64,000 nucleotides of DNA from Ancylostoma caninum (Eukaryota > Nematoda > Chromadorea > Rhabditida > Ancylostomatidae): assembly GCA_037903475.1 (NCBI GenBank), contig JBAJFG010000313.1, positions 186,001 through 250,000 of the forward strand, written 5' to 3'. The notes under the pieces are model-generated. The model saw only the letters and a list, made by a program, of their open reading frames with translations. It was not told the origin of the DNA and ran no database searches. Made by a program: the position numbers and the translations under genes. The number at the start of each line of letters is the position of its first letter. The first letter of the stretch is position 1. This document shows, one piece after another, positions 34,801 to 46,800 of the stretch.

Positions 34801-37800
34801 CAGCGACTGCAAGAAAGATAGAGTGTGTGCAAGGGACTAGAGATGTGATTATTAAGGAAAGGCGTTAAAACTTTGTGAAGGGTGCAGACGATGAGAGCAA
34901 GGATGAAGGACGGGGAACAGTTCTCGTGCGACAAATTAATGGAAGGCTACTGAACCGCAGACCAATGGATAAAGATAAAGGATAAAGTGGTCGGCGTTAA
35001 TCAATCCCGTCACGAGGAATGCGCCACGCATTCGACTTCATCTGAGCATCGTAGAGGCGTTGAATGCGTATGTGCCCTGTACAATGACTTGCGGGGGGCA
35101 CCCCATGTACCAAGTCAGTGCTTCATCCTCCCAGACTCCTCTGGTACCAATTTACCGACCCCGGAGGGATGGAAGGCTTGGTTGGCCTCGGGCGGGGTCG
35201 AACCATCGATCGTGTGCGTGCGCAGCGAGCCTCTTACCACTGCGCCACACGCGCCCTGCAGACCAATGATTATCTTATTTTTTTCTCGGAAAATATCCCG
35301 AAATGCTCAGTAGAATTTTTTGAAAATCTCCTCTTTCAGGTAGATGAATCCTGTTGAACCCATTTAAATTCATTTTCTCCTAACATTCCCTTTTCAGAAA
35401 GCACTGAAGAATGCAGCAGTTCATCCACATTCTTCCTCGTCCCGGTCAAATCTGATTTCCCTGAAGCCGATAAGAAATTGCTTTTCTCTTTGGACCCTGG
35501 CACGATGCCCAAGGTGAGGTCTTACTTTTTTGGAGTAGAAATAGCCAGTTCTATTAAATCTCCTCGTGTTCCCTCCCTGTTATTTACCTTTTTTGTTTAG
35601 CCTTGTTTACTTACATTTATTACGTTTTGAGAGTAAATATCTGGATTTACTCGTAGATTGATTCTGAAAATTGAGAAGGTTCTGTCCATATTTTGATCCA
35701 CTATTTCTTTCTCAATTTTTTGATTTTTTTTCCATCAAGAAGTATTACTACTGTTTGCTCCAGAATAAAGACGTCCCCACCAAGTCCTACGTCCGCCTAC
35801 AACACGATGCAACAAACACCTGGGTTCACGCCACGAATGCATCAGAGAAGCAGAATTTATACTATAGCAGGTACCAAATTTGAGAAAGTTGTGCAAAATC
35901 GCGTACAGCACTCTTTCCTATTCGTCTCTAACAGCCTCCCACTTCCAGTAAGAATGAAAAAGGTTGGGTACGAGTGATCTGCGAGAACAGTCGAGTGGAC
36001 AAAGAGACTTTCGCTCTGCTGCCTGTCTCCCCGAACGAGGTACCTATTTACTTATCAATTTTCATCGTTTTTTTTTTTCTTCAATTTTCGATTAGTGACA
36101 TTTTTGGATTTCACTGCGTAATTATCTAAAATTTTAAATTTTGAAGGTCCGCGATCTGGACTTTGCGAATGACGCGTGTAGAGCGTTGCGCAATTTTATT
36201 CGACATATCAAAAGCGGAGATCCTGTCACAAAGGAGTCAATTAAGTGAGCCGATTCACTCGTCGTTAATTCTTATGGATTTTTTTCTGATTGGTCGTTCG
36301 CATATTAAGTGAAAAGTAAGAAAAATACCTTTTTTTACAGTTTCTAACTTTCTGAACATAGCTTTATTTCCATTTTTGAGTTAGAGCTAGGTAGAAAATA
36401 ATAGAATATTTCAAGTGATTTATCGGATAAAAATTCTTGTTCCTTCATAATTATCGAACAATTGAAAGTGTTTTTTGTTGTTTTAAAACTTATAGGCGAT
36501 CCCATAACCTTGTCCTGCTTGCTGAGAAATTTCTTGGACTTGATTCAATAATTATTTATTTATTTATTTAATGCACCAGGAGTGTGCTTACGGATAAAAC
36601 GTTCATGGTAAAGCATTCGTTAGTAATATCGAGGAACCTTGGGTAAGCTAAGAAAAATAAGGAATGATGCATATACGGACCATTAATATGAATGCTATGG
36701 TCAGGCCCATAAACATAGATCACCAGCATCTAGTTTTTTTTTTTTCGGGAGGTAAAAGATTATTACGAGACATTTACTTCATCTCCATGACTTCCGACGA
36801 TGTACAGGTAAATGGCGCTAGGGATAACGCCACTTTATTTGCAGTGTAACGATACAACTGCTGATAGAATGTATCTTCTTTGTCACAAATACCACCAATC
36901 ACATGATGGACCCCTTGCAAATCAACGATTTCTCGCCATCCAGAGATCGACAGAAACTGCTGCGAGAGCAGGAAGTACTGGATCAGGTAGGTTGCCGAGT
37001 TTTCACTGTCCGGAGGGAGTCCGTAAACGTCCTTAGAGCGGTTTTAGGTGTTCCAACTACTCAAGGCCCCTTTCATGCCACGACAAGGCGTAACCGAAAT
37101 CGGACCGTTGCTGAGTTCGCCATCGGATCTAAGTGAGCAGCGAAATGAGGTGTTCAAGACCATGTTTCAGCTGTGCTACAGCTTGTTAAGGTTGGTGCTT
37201 CTTCTCATTTGGCTTGTTGTGAGTGTCCACCACAAATTCACTTGAGAAGCTATGCAAGGAAAATTGTAGTTTGAAAGGAATTCTTCTGGAAAACCACACT
37301 GAAAATAGATTAAGAAAAGCTAAAGGAAGAAAGGATCAAGAACAAAATGTGGTCCAGAATTTCATAAGATGGCATTCATTTCCTTATTTATTTGCTTATT
37401 TTTTACCCGTACACCAATAAGGTGACCTATACTTAAACAGAGGGTGAAGCATAGAAAAGGCAGTGTTCCTTACTCATTTTATTTCATTATTCACTTATTT
37501 ATCTATTAATTCCTTAATTTGTTTTTTATTTTTCTGTTTTTTTATTTATCCAATCATTTGCTTACTCACCGTGATGAAATTCCAGGTACTCGCAAGTCAG
37601 CTATCGCAAAAATCAAGAATTCCTTGCGGAAAAGTTCGGACAAATTCAGGTACAGTGGTACCCTGAATACTTTTCTCATCCTTAATGTGTTGTATTCATA
37701 ATTCTTCTGCCATTTCCAGGAACAAATCGGCTTTGATCTACTCGCTGAAGACACCATGACAGCTGTACTACATAACAATCCGAAGCTTCTAGAAAAATAC

Positions 37801-40800
37801 GTGAAAACGCCACATATCGAGCGATTTGTCGAACTTGTCAGGAATAATCGGCTTGGGAAGTAAGTTTTGAAATAATATATGTTCTTCCTCCTAATTTTTT
37901 TTTGTTTCGCAGGCATTTGTAGCAACAAATAAGCAAGGTAAGCTGTCCATTGTGGTGTGTTTTGTGGTAAACAATTTGTGAGGCTGTTATGAGTTGAGTT
38001 TAAAGAGTTTTAAAGTTAAATAGGCTGTGAAAAAAAAACGAACCAGTCATCTTTATGCACGCCATCTTAATTATTTTCAGAGAAAAGGTGGGCGATTTTG
38101 TGTATCCCGGATGCCAAATTTTTAGGTTCCTCGACTACCTGGCCGATTTGTGTGTGTGCCGAGGTGAAGCGAACAAAAAGGTCCAAGAGTTGATCTGCAA
38201 TTCGGTGCTGAGCGAGAGACATCGTGACATTTTCATGGAAACGAAGCTGGTAAGCTTAAAATATGTATATTAGGGGCACATTCATACTTGGGAATATTTC
38301 TGAGATTCCTATATTTAAATAAATCTACAGAAGCTCCTGATAACAACGGTTTACGTCATTTCGTGCAAAACTGCCGAAAACCTAATTTCGAGCCATAACT
38401 TTTGTGGAGCTTGTGGGCGGAGCCAAAAACGGGCTATGGAGTTTCCATGGCATGCACTTCTTTGCTGGTTATGCATGGAATTCTCCTCCTATCTATCCTG
38501 CTGGCGTGCATGATAAGGAACTTAAGGGTTGTCTGAATTTCCTTGTCAGTGTGTGTCCTCGGGGTTGTATTAATTACAAATCTAGTCCTCCTAGTCGCCC
38601 CGCTCCCACTCTCCGCCCACAAGCTCCCCAAGATTTGGCGCTCGAAAATGGGTTCCTCGGCAGTTTTGCGCGGAATCACCTACACCATTGAGATCATCAG
38701 CTTCTTGAGTTTCTTTTCATGGGGAAATCTGGAAAATGGTTTTGAATGCATGCAGTGCCTTCAAACCACTTATTTGCTCGTTCTTCCTCGTTGGTAGCTA
38801 AGTACGCGATCGCACGATTTTCCAGAAGCTTCTGAATTTTCCTATAAATAACTCTGAAAATCTTCACTTGATGTGATCAACCCTTTTCAAAAAATCCCTA
38901 TGCCTATTCTGATATCTTTATCGTTGAAACTATCATGTATCCATAGAATACTCTGTCTTTGAAATTGAAATTTCCTTGAGGATCTTTTTTTTTGGAGGAT
39001 CCTCAAAATTGGTCAACTAATTCAAGTACCTGGGTAAATTAGGAAAATAATGAAATATGCGAGACTATTATTTAGATAAATGATGAGGTGCACATCGGTT
39101 GGATGGGCCAGTATTATTTAGATAAATGATGAGGTGCACATCGGTTGGATGGGCCAGCAGCCACGAAGACTAGTGGATCTAGCCGAATCAGCGACCTACA
39201 GCACTGCTGATGCAGAATTTCTGGACTACTATAGGTAGTCTCGTAACGCAAATAAACAAACAGTAAACATTGTAAACAAAACGTCCGTTCACATTCTCTA
39301 GACACCAACTGGACCTGCTTGCTCAAATGTGCCAGGAGCAGCAGTACCTGGCAATAGATCCACCACCGGAACGCAAGTTGCTGAACATTTCACAGCAGTT
39401 GCCAGCAGAACTTGTTCTCAAGTAAGTGCTACACCAGTTCTTTGCGCATTCCCTGCCAGGACCCACTAGTACTACAGGTGCATGTCGGACGCAAGGCTGC
39501 CAAGTGAAGTGCGTGCGTCATTTACGCGTCTAATGCTCCACCTTCACGTAGTTCGTGGTAGTCCGCTGAGCGCTATACGTCATGCTCGACTCTGGGCTGA
39601 CATTCCCAACGAGGTCAAAGTGCAGTCGTGAGTGGACCAATCGATTATTGATTGATGGAAGTACAATTGTCACAATGGATGATTTCAGCTATAAAACCAC
39701 ATCTGTCGAGGGATACAGTGACGGCGGACGAGCTCGAGTTGGAGATCAGTTTGCGACTGATGTGAGTGCAGTAGAAAGTGTACATGTAACGAGTCTGCGC
39801 AACTCGCGGCCGGCTCGCGCCGCAAGTCGCGGTGGTCTTTTGACAGGATAGGACTATCGATTTTTGTAAAGAAAAATAGGCAATATCAATATCTAGTGGA
39901 ACTGTCTATTCCTAAGCAACGAAATTCAATTCACTCTCGAAACGACTCTACTCCTATCACGAAATATGTTTGCAGTCAAAATTGAGTAATTTACTATTTA
40001 TTTAGGTGCTGAACACAGTCGAAAGCTACCTCGATTCCTTGAGGCACAGCCATCCATCTGGACCAGTGCTACATAAAGATGCGGCGAGCGTTTGCACGAA
40101 CAAGCTCACGCATGAGGTTAGCTTCTCTTCCATTTTGCTCTTCAACCATAACTATGTATAAGCGGAAACTTTCCAGATGGTGACCTTGGCTAAGGCTCTG
40201 GCTCAGTTTGGCTACTACACCTTTGACGATTTGCTTACGCTCACGGAGAATTTGTTAAATATCGTTGACACTAGCCCACATAGTGCTCAGACGGGTGAGT
40301 TTATAGTCGTCGTCATTCGTATTCAGTTTTCATCCCTCCGCACGCAGCGCTGCAACGCGGTTCTGTTTGACCTGTTCGTTCTGACACGTTCTAACACGTC
40401 GTTTATTGGATTTTAACAGGTTCGAACAAAACTCATCCAATATGACCCATTGGGCTCAACGCAATGGGTGTCAGCTCATGTCAAAAGCGTAACGGGACCG
40501 CGTTCCGGCAGTGATGCGTCCCGCTGACGGGGCGCTATTAGCGAAGGAGTCAAAAATGAGTCAGAGTGACTGCTTAATCTTAATGTTATTGGTTTAACTC
40601 TGCCCCTGCGTTTCTAGTGCACTTTTTTTTTGAAGGCACAATTGAATAAGTGTATGAACTAACTTTTAATTCTAACTTTTTTAGAATTATTTTGTGAACC
40701 CATTCCAGCCCGAACAGTTTCTCACGGCATGACGATGATCCACCGAGTCACTCAATCCATGATTGGTGGCAGACCCAGGATGGTGGATTCGAAAAGCGTA

Positions 40801-43800
40801 GAGAAAACCAGCATGGAAGACACCGTGAAGGCGAAGGAGAGCCGACAACTGCTGGTGAAAACGAAGCTCATAGTGGCTGAGATATTACAGGTATGTTCAA
40901 TATTTCCATTCTGGGTAAGCAGCAAAAATGATGGTGTTTAGTTCGTCATGGACGTTCGTCGGGACTATCGGATTACTATGGCGTTGTCGTGGTTCAAGCA
41001 GAATTTTCCTTGTGATGAACATGGTGTACTCAATCATACTGCCAGTAAGAGCTTGTTCATCAACTTTGCCACTTTTTTCTTGAATAATATTTTGATTCAT
41101 TTCCTTTTCATACGCACACATCTATTTATTTATTCATTTATTGTTTCACGCCTCAGAGTAAACAAATTTTCTGATTTCCTCAGACATCAACGAACGCATG
41201 GCCCACGAGCTATACGAGGCTATCTACCAGTCCTCAGGACATGAACTACATCTGGACGGAGGCGACGGACAACTGCTCCTGGCAATTCTCATGCAGGTAA
41301 ATCAGCTAGCTGTTTCGATGCATCACTGCAGGAACGGATAATCTCATACCCATGGATACGATTACCCATCCCTCCAGTACAGCGTCAATGATGGGTAAAG
41401 ATGTTGATGGGCGCCAGATAAGGTGAAGTTAGGGTACGTCTACCGACCGGTAATCTGAATGATGTATCTGCGTCCTGGGTCTGGATGCGTCACTGAGATT
41501 ACTAGTGGTAAACATGTTAGCGTAGCCTAATTTACCCTTTATTCGACATTTGTCAACACCTTTACCTGCACATGACGCCATATAACGCCATTTGCTACCC
41601 ATGGGTAAAAGATTACCTATCCTCGCCATGCCTCCGGGTCCTAAAGATGACTAAAGAAAATTCAACAGAATCCTTTAGATGACAATGTCTGACTATCCAC
41701 CACTTACCAGCATAGCACTGAAAGTGCTATTCCGACATTTCACCCAGTATCAGGAGCTGCTCGAGGACTTGAAGCAGGTTAAGCAGTATTTTCTTGTGTA
41801 CCCTCCCCATTTGAATTGAGCTGTTCAGGTTCAACTGCTTGTCTCATCAGATGACGTTGAGAACTATCGCCAAGTGGATCGTGACCTATTCATCTTGAAA
41901 AATCTCACGGAGAAATCCGAACTATGGGTGCATGGCGATCGTCATCATTCGATTGATGGCAAAGAGCATGACAAGGACGAAAAAACGTAGGTTCTGGGGA
42001 AGTTGCGGAGTCTTTCACGCACAAAAATAGCGCAAAATCATGAGCGCTAACTATTTTGCTTTGGTATTCGAATAATCTCGAACGAATACTCGAATTCCTG
42101 AAGATTTCTTCCGCACAGGTATTGCAGTCGTCGAAAAAAATGAAAAATAGAATAATTCAAATATTCGGATATTCCGATAAGAATGTTCGAATACCAGCCT
42201 TTTAGTTACCTGCAGAAAAAGCTTGATTGAAATGGTGAACATACGAAATACCTGGTCAGATAGCTTATGCAATGGCGAGAAAAGTGACGAGGCATGTCCT
42301 TTGCCGTCTGGGTTCTCCACCGTTTAGAAGTCTTCTCGGCTCCCCTCTATTCTATGCGCACCTTTTCCACCTGCTTTTGACCACAGATCTCGTGAAATCA
42401 TGTGTAACCAGTATGTATTAGGTTGGCGCGAAAGTTTCCCGCCACTCACTTTCGTCCATTGCCATTTTTTTTTGCGAGCTGTTCCGGAACTTTCGTTCCA
42501 AAACGTATACGAAGATCAGTAGGTCCTCCACCTACAAGTAATTTGTCCCACTATTCTTTTGCGATTATGACCGAAAAAATCGTCATTGACTACAGGCATG
42601 TTTTGCTGTTGTAGCTTTGTGAGCTCAAGATACTCAGCAACGAAAGCGATGCTGCAAAAAACATATGTCGTAGAGTAGATCTCTCCTTTATGTATTATAG
42701 GCGAAGATCTGCTACTGCAAGTTAAAAGACGGTGGTTTTGGTGTGAGACAGACCCACGATGCGGCCGATAAAGAGATGTAAATCACGAGCGCATCCTGGA
42801 GCTGATTGGAGAGAATTCATGCTGTGATACCCGCGAGCTTGTAGAGGAACCTTAAAGCTATCAAGCTGCAATAGTTTTCCATCTATATCTCTTCGAAGAG
42901 AAAACGAAATATGGCGCATGTATTCGTCATGGTCTGAGCCGCCACCAACTCCAAGTGCGTTGGGCGCACTTTTGACGGGCTTTTGACGGACTTTTGCGCT
43001 CGGTTCCCCAACTTGTTTACCAGTGAGGGGAAGTGGGCTCCTTGTGTAAATCAAATGAGGTAATGTGGGTGGCTCGGACGACGGTGACTATAGATTCTGC
43101 CGCCAAAACGAGAACTACCTCATCAGAAGGCAATGCTCAAGGTTTGATGGGACTGCAAAAGAACCACTCACTGAAAGCTGCTGCCAACAATCCCTTCTGT
43201 TATCGCACAAGTTCTTTTCGATAACAGTGGCACATATATCGCGTAATCGTCAGTTGTATTGAAGAAGGAAAATTAATATGGAAAAGAAGGCTGAAAATGG
43301 TGGGAAACTTTCGCGACAACCTAATATTTTCCATGGCTTGCTTGAAAGTGAGCATCTATTGGCCAATCCAGCAAGGTTACCTATCTCTGTCATGCTCCTT
43401 GTACAAGCAAACCAGAAAAGGAGGCAGAATCTCACATCAGAATGCGGAAATAACTGGAGAAAGAAGGAAGCAGCGGCTAGTCCTCATTAAAAGCGTCGAC
43501 GAAATCGCCGCCTAGCCCCAGCGACGCGACGCAAATGCGCCACGATTTACGAAGGAGAAAAGTATGGACAGCACGCGAAGGCAATCGGCGACGTCACGTC
43601 GCATAACCACCAACTCTCACAACGGGTCAATTCGCTTCTGTAATACTTGGGACCAACCGCTTCTGAATAGTTTGTGCGGGGATTCATGAAACAACAACGA
43701 AGCTAACCAGCGATGGTTAGCGTGACTGCTTATCGCATAGATTATGCAATGATAGGAGACCCAGGGAATTGGACAGCGAACCTGGTTTCGCTTGGTTATG

Positions 43801-46800
43801 CGTCCATGAATCCTAGCCCTGAGGCCCGACGGCGGCGCTTTGGCGAAGCATAAACACGGCCATTCTGGGAATTTGGGAAGGCCGATACGGAAATTCTTTT
43901 TCACCACCAGATTTCCTCGCCATGCACTTTTTTACAGTGAGGTGGTAGCTAATACCTTGACAGATATAGTCTGTTTCACCGGGGAACGCGAGAAATAGTG
44001 CTGTGTTTGAAGAGGCAGCCGAGAAATGCAGATCATAGTCACAAATGCTCAACTGTCGTCGTTTTTGAAACTGACTATAACAGAGCAAATTGGAGCGAAA
44101 GTGATAAAAACTTAACAAGTTTTTGAAGAGCATGAACTCAACAACTCTGAATGGTTATTACAAAATTGTTATGTACTAAACTTGTTATTCAACGAAAGTA
44201 TGAATAAACAAAAACCCTGGTTGCACTTTTTACACTTCCCAATGGCTGGAATTTTGTAATCTGTCCCCCAAAACCCTTATTCTACAAATTCAAGTACTTT
44301 ATGAAAACCACGCGTTTTAGTTTACTGACAATGGAGCGGATAGTCGGTCTGATCCATCATGTCCATGACTGGCGAGATAAAGCCAACGAATGGCTGAGGT
44401 GTTTCTATTTTGATGCATGCATTTCGCTAGTGAATTTTTCTAGCTGTCTGAGGAGTTCATTTCGGAATTCGGGTGTGGTGAACGTCCGCTATGTTCCAAC
44501 CCTTCGTTTCTTTTTTTCTACGGATCACTTGGTTATTATCCTTTTTCGTTTCGCTCAGCAGCAGTGAGATTATATCTTCTACAGAACTAAGATGGACTTC
44601 GAAGAACATGAGCTGAACAACTCTAAAGGATTTGCTACCGATGAAAGTCTGAAGGCTGTAGTAGACATTATCGACGAGCACTATCCAAATAACCGCAAGG
44701 AGTGCCTAAGGCTTCTTAACCAGGTTTGAAATACAAACTTGTAGTTTTCCTGGGGGAAGGGGCAGCAACTGAGAGCTTTTATTTGCAGCTGCTGATTAGC
44801 GAAGATCGAAACCTTGCCGCTGCAGCTCTACAAGAACTCAGTGATCGAACACCGCTGATTGCGTACCCGTTGATTCGACAGGTATGTTTCCTTGGAGTTA
44901 TATGCAGTTCCTTTTTGGGCGACCTGTATACATGAAAGGGGCACTTACTTGTATGTTTATGTGTTTCTGTGTATGTTCCAACTAGAGATCTCGGATTCGT
45001 ACAAAAACTTGCACTTGGACCTATACCTTTAGGGACCGGCCGAGGTTTTAGGCCACTTTTCGCCCTTTCGCCCGTACATAATTGATTCATTTTCGGAAAG
45101 AAATATCTTAGCAAAGAACAGATGAACAAATTTGAATCCAAGGCATTCCAATGTCTTTTTCTTTTACTGATGAAGGCAGAGATGCCATACTTCACTCTCT
45201 AAAAAAGGGATAACTCAGAAAACTGGGTTAGTGTGTGTGTGCTACCATAAAAAACTGCAGACTTTTAATGGTCGCAATATAATCAAAAAAAAAAATTTTT
45301 GTCCTACTTCAATTTATGACTTCTTTTCAGATTCTAGTTCGCCTAAAGAAGCTCTGCTACAAGAAAGATCGCCCAGATTGCATGAACCAACAACTGTTGA
45401 AGAATATGCGTGTCTACGAAGTGGTGCTCGAATTCTTGAGCATCCCCTACGACAAGGTTCTCCTTGGTCTCCTTCCCTTCGACCTCGTTATTAAATGTTT
45501 GCTGTAGTATCTACAAATTGCAGAAAAATGACGCGGAGATGCCGAAGCTGATCACTCTATCCCATGAGTTCCTTCGAAGTTTCTGCAAGGGTAACAAAGA
45601 AAACCAGAGCAGACTGCACAAGTTTATCTCCATCGAGAAAGACTCCAAGGAAGGCACTTTGCGGGTGGAAACGGTATGCGAAAATTCTGTCAAAAAGAGA
45701 GTTAGTGGTAATCATAGAGCTATTCAGGAAGAGGAAGCTGCTACTTTAGTGGCGATTTTCCGAAACAACCGCGAGTTGGCTAGTAACGTCTCCGAAGATC
45801 TGGTAGCCCATATCGTGAATCTTATCGAGCACAAGGTTCGGCTTTGATTTGTTTGATCCATTCTTTTTGTTTTTTTACTTATTTCTACCATCCTTCTATT
45901 CCATTAATCCAAGCCAAACTAATAGTAAGTGGATTTCCACCTTGCAAGTAAAACTGAATTGATTATTGCAAAGGTTCATGACGACCAATGATAAGCTGGT
46001 CCTATTTGCCAAATTTGATGCCATCTTTAATCAATCTAACAATTTTTCGCAAACATTTCTACTAGTTATTTTCACTATAAAATTTATTTATTTCATTCCA
46101 TTTGTTTACCACATCCCATATACACACAATGACCTACCAAACATAGAGTAATTTACCGAAACAAAATAATCGTCAACGTCCTCTTTCCATAACTAGTAAC
46201 GTCCTCGTTTGAAGTGTACCTCTATGTATACCATCAAACGATCCGGCTGATCTCTACGATTACCTAGTGAGATGAATTGACCAATCGGTAAATTCGGTCG
46301 CGTCCCCTTCTTTAGAGCAGTGCTCCACAACCCTTTCAGTGGTCATCCGCTATCAACAACCCTACCATTTTCGGCGACTTTCGAAATTTGTTAGATCAAC
46401 CTTATGGTTCTAGATGGCAACAGAGAGTAGTCAGAGGTTGTCTAGCTGTTTAAATTAGGGATTCATTTGCTTCTTCACTTGCTCACATCTCAAGTCATCT
46501 AGCAAAAATAACTAACAGCAAAACAATGTACGAACTGTGAGAAGGTTCCTAAAAACCCGTTTTTGAATAGTTTATCTGTGTATGTTCGAACAAAGTGCTA
46601 AAACAAATGAAAAAAGCTGTAAAAAATCAAGATCTGTTTAGCGATTTCCTAAATTTTTTAATGATAAAGAGATATAAATCTGCGTAATTACGAGATCTTA
46701 ATGTTTAGTCACGCAATGCAGTTTTCTTGGAACTACTGCAATCGTTCGTCTGTATTCACGATAAGGAGATCGAAACAAGCCAGGACAAGGTGGCCACAGA

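Noticed and set aside
35740..35763. Upstream acceptor for itr-1 exon 12 adding 8 residues in frame
   Set aside because: It would need an AAG acceptor and adds a Tyr-rich segment absent from the family; the CTCCAG site 24 bases later fits better.
36497..36812. Exon-like stretches between itr-1 exons 14 and 15 with acceptor- and donor-like borders
   Set aside because: Their translations do not match the receptor family, and exon 14 joins 36845 in phase, giving the conserved [14 protein letters not shown] segment.
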